This document shows positions 58,293 to 64,000 of a stretch of 64,000 nt of DNA, one piece after another (the stretch's first letter is position 1; each line of letters starts with the position of its first letter). The notes below the pieces were generated by a model that had not been told where the DNA came from, searched no databases, and saw nothing but the letters and a program-made list of their open reading frames with translations. Source of the stretch: Camillea tinctor (taxonomy: Eukaryota; Ascomycota; Sordariomycetes; Xylariales; Xylariaceae); NCBI GenBank assembly GCA_022578605.1, contig MU394109.1:186001-250000 (forward strand). The letters are read 5' to 3'. Position numbers and translations under genes: made by a program.

Positions 58293-59814
58293 ATGTCGCT
58301 TTTGCTACGCAGGTCAACGGCGGCTGCGTTTAGACAATCTACGCCACAGCTTGTTTGCCGCCAATGGCTTCCCCATCCAAGGTCACAGTACAGGACAGCC
58401 TCATCGCGCATCCTCCAATCCCTCCAACGCCAGTCCACACGATACTCTAGTTCGAGTACATGTACTGTCGCATCCAGGAGGGTGGTTTCGTATTCAACCG
58501 TGGCTAGCACTGCTAATGCCAATGCCGCTCCGGCGAATGCAACCTCGGGCGCAAAACGCGCCTTTCCCGAGACGAGCTCCAAATCCGTAGCATACTGGCT
58601 CATCGGCAGTGCTGCGAGTGTCTTCGGAATCGTCGTGTTTGGAGGATTGACACGACTGACAGAGTCAGGGTAAGAAGTAGATTGCCCTTTGAAGTCCTAG
58701 GCTGATGTTGGGAAACAAATAAATCCCGGCCCACAGGCTCAGCATCACAGAGTGGAAGCCCGTGACCGGCTCCTTGCCACCCATGTCACAGGCTGACTGG
58801 GAATCCGAGTTTACCAAGTACCGCGCATCTCCTGAGTTTGCCATGCTTAATTCACACATGGATCTAGATGAGTTCAAGAAGATTTACTTCATGGAGTGGA
58901 CGCACAGGCTATGGGGGCGATTTATTGGCATGTCGTTCGTTGTCCCGGCTGTTTACTTCGTCGCCCGGCGCCGCGTCTCCCCCCGCATGGCAGCACACCT
59001 CTTCGGCATATCGGCATTGATCGGTTTTCAGGGGTTCATCGGCTGGTGGATGGTGAAGTCGGGTCTTCGGGATGATCTGTTTGCTCCCGGATCCCACCCC
59101 CGTGTTAGCCAGTACCGGCTTGCCACCCACCTTGCTACTGCCTTTGTCTGTTATTCGTGGATGCTGCTCGCTGGACTGAGTATTCTTCGCACCCATCGTC
59201 TACTGGTTGACCCTACCAAGACATTGAAGCTTGTTGAGACGCTTAAAAGCCCTGCCGTGGCACCTTTCCGAAGATCCGTCACTGCTCTAACGGCCCTCGT
59301 CTTCACCACCGTGCTGTCGGGCGCGCTCGTTGCTGGACTCGACGCTGGTCTCATATATAATGAGTTTCCTATGATGGGTGTCGGATTGGCGCCACCATCA
59401 TCCGAACTGTGGGATAAATTCTACTCGCGAAAAGAAGACGGTTCAGATTTGTGGTGGAGGAACATGCTAGAGAACCCAAGCCTTGTGCAGTTAGATCATC
59501 GCATCCTCGCCACTACCACGTTCTGTGCTATCCTCTCACTTTTCATCTATGCTAGACGGGGACAGGTCTCAAAGGTGTTGCCACGGGATGCTCAGAAAGG
59601 CATGATGGGAGTCGTTCACCTCGTGTCCCTGCAGGTTGCACTAGGTATCAGCACGCTCATCTACATGGTTCCCATTTCGCTGGCAGCGGCCCACCAAGCA
59701 GGCAGCCTAGCCTTGCTAACAGGGGTACTGGTTTTGGGTCAACGACTTCGGGTTCCCAAATCGACTGTAGCCATGATCCAAAAGAGACTTGCTGCAACGA
59801 CAACAAAGCGGTGA
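58293..59814 (+). CDS. COX15: Heme A synthase, COX15
   Basis: Inner mitochondrial membrane enzyme that oxidises the methyl group of heme O to the formyl of heme A for cytochrome c oxidase. Two exons are inferred: 58293-58669 and 58737-59814, giving 484 aa. The first about 85 residues are Arg/Ser/Ala-rich with few acids, a mitochondrial presequence. Eight transmembrane segments follow in the usual order, starting with [32 protein letters not shown] across the intron. The four conserved heme-ligand/active-site histidines are present: His182 (WTHRLWGR), His257 (LATHLATAF), His380 (LDHRILA) and His445 (AAHQAGS). The start at 58293 begins MSLLLRRST; 14 further codons are open upstream but acidic and unlike a presequence. 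Length and order match other fungal Cox15 proteins. Confidence 0.96.
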
Positions 59815-61165
59815 CAGAACTATGCGGCGCAGCGCCCTACCTAGTAGATGCGCCCGCTCCTGCCCCTCATCAAAATAGGTGCTGATAAAATGTATAATCA
59901 ATGTGTATAAGATTACGAAGTTACCCTCGCATCTCTATTCAGGGCCGTTTCGAAGCAATCCGTTTTATGTACATAAAGAGAAGAGAATTAAGATCAGCAA
60001 ATAGTAGATGTCTTTTTGCTCGTCCTACTAAATTATACGATCGATTTAATCACCGGGATACACTTCTAATGTTTATGTTTCGGGCTGTGCAGGTACTTAG
60101 TCCTGCTCTATACTCAGCAATCTCAGCCACAGGGGAAATTGGAAGGATGAGGGGCAAAGCTGATGATGAACCTCGTTATTTCGTTTTTAGATTGAAAAAG
60201 CTATGTAAATCTATGATATAGTTCTTTGATATTCATGATCAATAGTGCCCCTCTCCAACGAAACCAGCCATACTTTCTTAAAGAAGATACATCCTACATG
60301 GATAGCCTTCTAGGTAACGACGATGGAAAGGGAACTTCAGTCTCACTCGGGTTAAAAGCAAACGGGGGACGATCGACAACCTTCTTTAACGAATCTATAG
60401 GGATACGTCAGGCAGCGCGTTTTTCCACTTAGCGTCACATCGACCCACCAAGCTGAACTTACCCATGCAGCCGTGCCACCCTGTGTCTAACTATGGCGCA
60501 CGGTGGTGATTGTCGAGTACCAAACAATGATGATGAGGATTTTTGTTTTATTCGAGATGGATTGAGTTTCTCAAGCATATAAATTTCTTAAGCTTGATAT
60601 CGACAGTGCTGTAAGGCTTGTCCTTTCCTAGATTCTGTTACTACCGAGATCCACACCTAGGACACATATCAATAAGCGCTGTCGTCGATATGGTGGCCGT
60701 CGCGGAATTGTATACAGCACATTAGCTTGGGTTTAACAAATCACTTGATTTGTAGTAAAGGTTTTCGTTGGTTGGCTAAACAACGATGGTGTACGCAAAC
60801 CTAGTCGCCATGGCGCCTATACATGCAGAAGGCATGCAATATCTCTTCAACTCAGCGTTCTTTATCAGATAGGCACATAGGATCCGAATTATCTTGGGTT
60901 ATAAGCTCCTTTGCTTGCCCCTGTCTTGTGATATGGCTGAAAGCTGAAGGTGAAAACGTTTCTAGATAGGAGCTAGTGATCTCTAGCGAATCATGGATTC
61001 TATAATGATTTGGTATCCTGAACAAGCTAATACAAGCCAAGATCTCCAGCCATATTGTGAGATTGTGAGGTGTCGTGCTGCTGTGGTAAATGATTATACC
61101 CTCAACGCGTATTGTTTAACATCTACTCGAACGGGACACTATATCTTATCAAGAGAACATTGAGA
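59815..61165. other. Intergenic region
   Basis: 3' flank of COX15 and 5' flank of the ankyrin gene. Short frames (59901-60221, 60226-60432) have no motif or family resemblance. Nothing else seen. Confidence 0.55.
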
Positions 61166-62620
61166 ATGAGTTTCGGCGTAGGGTTTGGCGATCTAGTCCT
61201 TGCTTCAAGACTAGCATGGACTGTGTATAAAGCCTGCAAAGACTCTGGTGATAACTTTAAGCGCTTATCCGGTGAAGTATCATCATTACACGTTGTCCTG
61301 AAGGAAACGGAGGATTATCTAGGCGAATTCACATCGCTCGATGCCTCGCGGATCTATAGGTTGAAGATCCTCACGGATAGTTGCTATGAAACCCTAAAGG
61401 ACTTAGAGAAGATGCTCAACTCCTATGACCACCTGGGCACACAAATTCAGGTCAGTATCCATACCCATAAAGGCGATCTATAAGTGCATGGAACTTCACA
61501 TGATTCCTCGTCCAGTTTTCGCTTGATCACCCTCGAAGTCGCTGATTGCGTACACTTATTAACACGTTGATTCCTATAGAGGACTTGGGATCGGTTTCGT
61601 TTCGGGTTGGAGGATCTTGCAGAGATACGATCACGCCTCGTGAGTAACGCAACACTTTTAACCGCCTTCAATAGTACACTGATAAAGTCTGGTCCCTTGG
61701 ATTTTCCCTGCTTTATTTATTAGCGCTCACTTTTCCCATCAGTTCATCTACAACTCGCATCGAAAAACGGTTGAACAAATTTATATGTGAAGTACGCGCA
61801 GGTTACCGCGAAGGCTCCGTTGTAACCACTCCCGATCTTATCGAGACGATCGAATCGCCAGATGTATGGACTCAGCTACGGCGGGAACTGGAAGACGTTG
61901 GGATAAGTCCCACAGTAATGGAGGAAAACCACGAATTTATATCCAGCTGGATGAAAGCAGCCCTATCGCAAGGCCTTGTGAATGAAGATGATCCAACACA
62001 AGCAAAAGGACCAATCGCACTACCCTCTGACTCTGGATATGGTGGAAGTATCTCCTTCTCGACGACCGCTCTCAGCGCAGCGAATGAAGAGTTCGAGGAG
62101 AACATGCGCAAGAAGCAAGCCGCAAGGCCTATTGAGGAGATATTCACGCCACTGACTATCAAAATAGCTGAGCCTTCCTCGCGGAAGAAGCCTCTCGTGG
62201 AGCCGGCGCGCTTAATCAGGAAGCTTTTCCAGAGGAGCACGGCTCTGGCCCAAGCAGCAAGTGATGGAGACATTGACAAGGTGGCTAAGCTGCTTCGCGT
62301 GGGCTGTAACCCAAATGCCCGAGATCGATGGGGGTAAGTCGATGTCTCACAATCTACTGCCTATAGAAGCCAACGCTAACAACGCCCGTGATGAATCTAG
62401 GTGGTCGGCCCTAAGCATGTGTGCCTACGGCGGACATCTCGCCATCGCGAAACTCCTGCTCGAGCACGGTGCGGAGTTGGATAATGTTGACGTCGATGGC
62501 GATACCCCAGTACAAATCGCGACGACCCGTGGGCACTCAGACGTGGTCATACTTTTCGACGAGGTGCGCGCCGAGAGAGATCGTCTGGCCCGGGAATTGG
62601 ACTCAGAACCGTCGACCTGA
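61166..62620 (+). CDS. STAND-type N-terminal domain / ankyrin-repeat protein
   Basis: Four exons are inferred: 61166-61450, 61580-61686, 61743-62333 and 62401-62620, giving 400 aa. The N-terminus (MSFGVGFGDL, then LASRLAWTVYKACK and SLHVVLKETEDYL) matches the helical domain that opens many fungal NLR/STAND-like proteins. Residues about 90-130 (WDRFRFGLEDLAEIRSRL, then LLTAFN) continue that domain across intron 1. The middle is Ser/Glu-rich linker. The C-terminus has about three ankyrin repeats (ALAQAASDGDIDKVAKLLRVG; WSALSMCAYGGHLAIAKLLLEHG; TPVQIATTRGHSDVVILF). No NACHT or NB-ARC ATPase lies between the two, so this is not a full STAND receptor. Intron 2 is short (56 nt) with a weak GTCTGG donor, but it restores the frame. 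The role is unknown; protein-protein interaction is likely. Confidence 0.82.
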
Positions 62621-63608
62621 GTTGATTGGGACATGACCTCCTCGAAGGATCGGGGCTCCGCTAACTGGCCACCCTGAAGGATAAGCACTTAATTGTCTAG
62701 GCTTGTAGGTCAATGAACGGGGACCCCCGCCAGAAAGACGAATTTAGGACATATGCGGTGAGACTAATAGCCTACTTGGGTTTTTATAAAATATTTTTGG
62801 CGGAAGTCCTTGAAGTGGTTGAGTTAGTCCAGCTTGGCTTTTCCTTTCTTTTTACTAGGCGTTCTTTCTCTTCGATTTGACTTTCTCATTTTTGTCTTTA
62901 GCTATTTTTTGGATAGAGAGACTCGTTTATAAATTTCTTGATTTGGCTAAGGAGTGTCTTCATCTGTAAGGTAGATCTTCACGGCGAAGTCGTTTTATTA
63001 GGATTGCGGTTACATGATGGTTTTGGATTTACATAACCTCTTCAGGAATGCTTCCCCAATATGCTCCAGATTATACCCGTTTGTTGGTTCTATACGCCGT
63101 AAAAAGTGATCTATTTATAGCTGATATAAGCTTTTAGCTTCCCAGCTCTCAATGGTGTTGTTGGGGCTTCATTTCTTCCATGGAATATGCAGAATACTTT
63201 CATGGTGGAGTAGTCAATCTCAGCCTAGTATAGATCCTGACTTCTCATTTGCCCCTGAACGAAGAATGATGTTGCCTAAGGACTTATAGACGATGTTGTC
63301 CCCCCACAGGCTTGTTCGGAGCTTTCCTCTGCTCAGCCCTAGAGTCTTCATGTAAGCTAGTTAGGGCTATGGCACCTCCACAGCTCTTCGGCACTCACAG
63401 CCGCGACGTAGCCACCACATCACTATGACAATTGTCATAGGGGGACGACCGTGAGCCCGCATGGGCCAAGCAGTAGTTGAGTATTAATATAGAGAATGGA
63501 GCTACCATCATCAATAGAGTCTGAACTTATATGTATCCCATCACAAGAACTAGGGTGAGACAGTCTATATTTTTTCAAGTCATCATAGGCATTGCTATCT
63601 AGGACAAG
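62621..63608. other. Intergenic region
   Basis: No supportable gene; T-rich around 62790-62950. Ends at the in-frame TAG (63600-63602) just before the last ORF. Confidence 0.55.
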
Positions 63609-64000
63609 ATGGGTGACACTGGTGTCCCGGGTCTAAGTCGAGGGAGTTTACCCCAAGATCCTTATTACCCACAAGAGTCCGAATACGGTCCGAGTTTTCT
63701 CGACACAGGAGCGTGCCTCTGCTCACTTCGCCCTTTGCAATCTACAGAAGTCAACAATGGAAGCGGTAATAGTAACCAAGATGCAGCGTGGCAATGTATC
63801 GGGAACCAAACACAAGGAGTATACACTGTAACCACTGGCAAGTGGTTCAATAGCCTCCACGGTGGCAATAATGTTTCTCTTCCTATTTACGATGCTTCGA
63901 ACGGCCCGGATACTAGCAAGGCACTCACATGGGATTCTGGCAGCAGTACATTGGTTGACGCCAATACAAATTCTTTGACCCCTTACGACCAGGCCTGCAC
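63609..64000 (+). CDS. Unrecognised protein, 5' part only (truncated by window edge)
   Basis: A frame open from ATG 63609 to the end of the window: 130 codons with no stop. An in-frame TAG sits 6 bp upstream of the ATG, so this is the first possible start unless an upstream exon exists. Composition looks like real protein: rich in Gly, Ser, Asn and Asp with spaced Cys (DTGACLCSLRPL; AWQCIGNQTQGVYTVTTGKWF; YDQAC). There is no hydrophobic signal peptide at the start. I do not recognise the family; such Asn/Ser/Gly-rich, Cys-containing segments occur in surface-exposed fungal proteins, but that is only a resemblance. The 3' end lies outside the window. Confidence 0.6.
   Translation, partial: MGDTGVPGLSRGSLPQDPYYPQESEYGPSFLDTGACLCSLRPLQSTEVNNGSGNSNQDAAWQCIGNQTQGVYTVTTGKWFNSLHGGNNVSLPIYDASNGPDTSKALTWDSGSSTLVDANTNSLTPYDQAC

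Overview
This window looks like a stretch of a filamentous ascomycete genome (Pezizomycotina, plausibly Sordariomycetes). Genes are interrupted by short introns (mostly 53-150 nt, GTAAGT-like donors, YAG acceptors), intergenic DNA is full of microsatellites and homopolymers, and most products have clear fungal families. The closest recognisable relative is the Neurospora-type 3-carboxymuconate cyclase. A run of 10 Ns at 12430-12439, inside poly-G/poly-C, shows this is scaffolded draft sequence. I rebuilt the exon structures by hand from splice sites, reading-frame phase and family motifs; all coding spans given sum to whole codons.

Layout. (1) 1-25.1 kb is almost gene-free. The only gene I can support is a three-exon copper-fist transcription factor at 5.8-7.5 kb (minus). 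The rest is low-complexity DNA, including a 521-bp foldback (MITE-like) element at 2250-2770 with long terminal inverted repeats. (2) 25.1-28.1 kb holds a GC-rich ketopantoate-reductase-family gene and a HIT-domain protein, tail to tail. (3) 31.2-35.0 kb holds a nine-exon ACS/Dal5-type MFS transporter and a 2-oxoglutarate/Fe(II) dioxygenase, tail to tail. AT-rich, gene-free DNA lies on both sides (28.1-31.2 and 35.0-38.3 kb). (4) 38.3-42.0 kb holds an aminoglycoside-phosphotransferase-like protein that lacks two metal-site residues, and a Mam3/CNNM-type DUF21-CBS membrane protein. (5) 43.6-47.4 kb holds a divergent catabolic pair for aromatics: 3-carboxy-cis,cis-muconate cyclase and an intradiol ring-cleavage dioxygenase. 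(6) 50.0-55.6 kb holds a ZIP metal importer and a CDF exporter with the DxxxD/DxxxD signature of Mn transporters. (7) 58.3-59.8 kb holds COX15 (heme A synthase). (8) 61.2-62.6 kb holds a STAND-like N-domain/ankyrin protein. (9) An unrecognised ORF starts at 63609 and runs off the right edge.

How the genes relate. The cyclase and dioxygenase can act consecutively in the beta-ketoadipate pathway (ring cleavage, then lactonisation) and share a 1.5-kb divergent promoter. Metal biology recurs: a copper-sensing regulator, a CNNM/Mam3-like protein (Mn/Mg handling), a ZIP importer, a Mn-type CDF and heme A synthase for the copper/heme oxidase all lie within 60 kb. This may be chance and is offered as inference only. 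I found no CRISPR arrays, tRNA, rRNA or complete autonomous transposons, and nothing I can call with confidence a new system. The best candidates for a second look are the foldback element, the degenerate phosphotransferase, the very long gene desert, a tiny spliced ORF at 57.6 kb and the unidentified ORF at the right edge.
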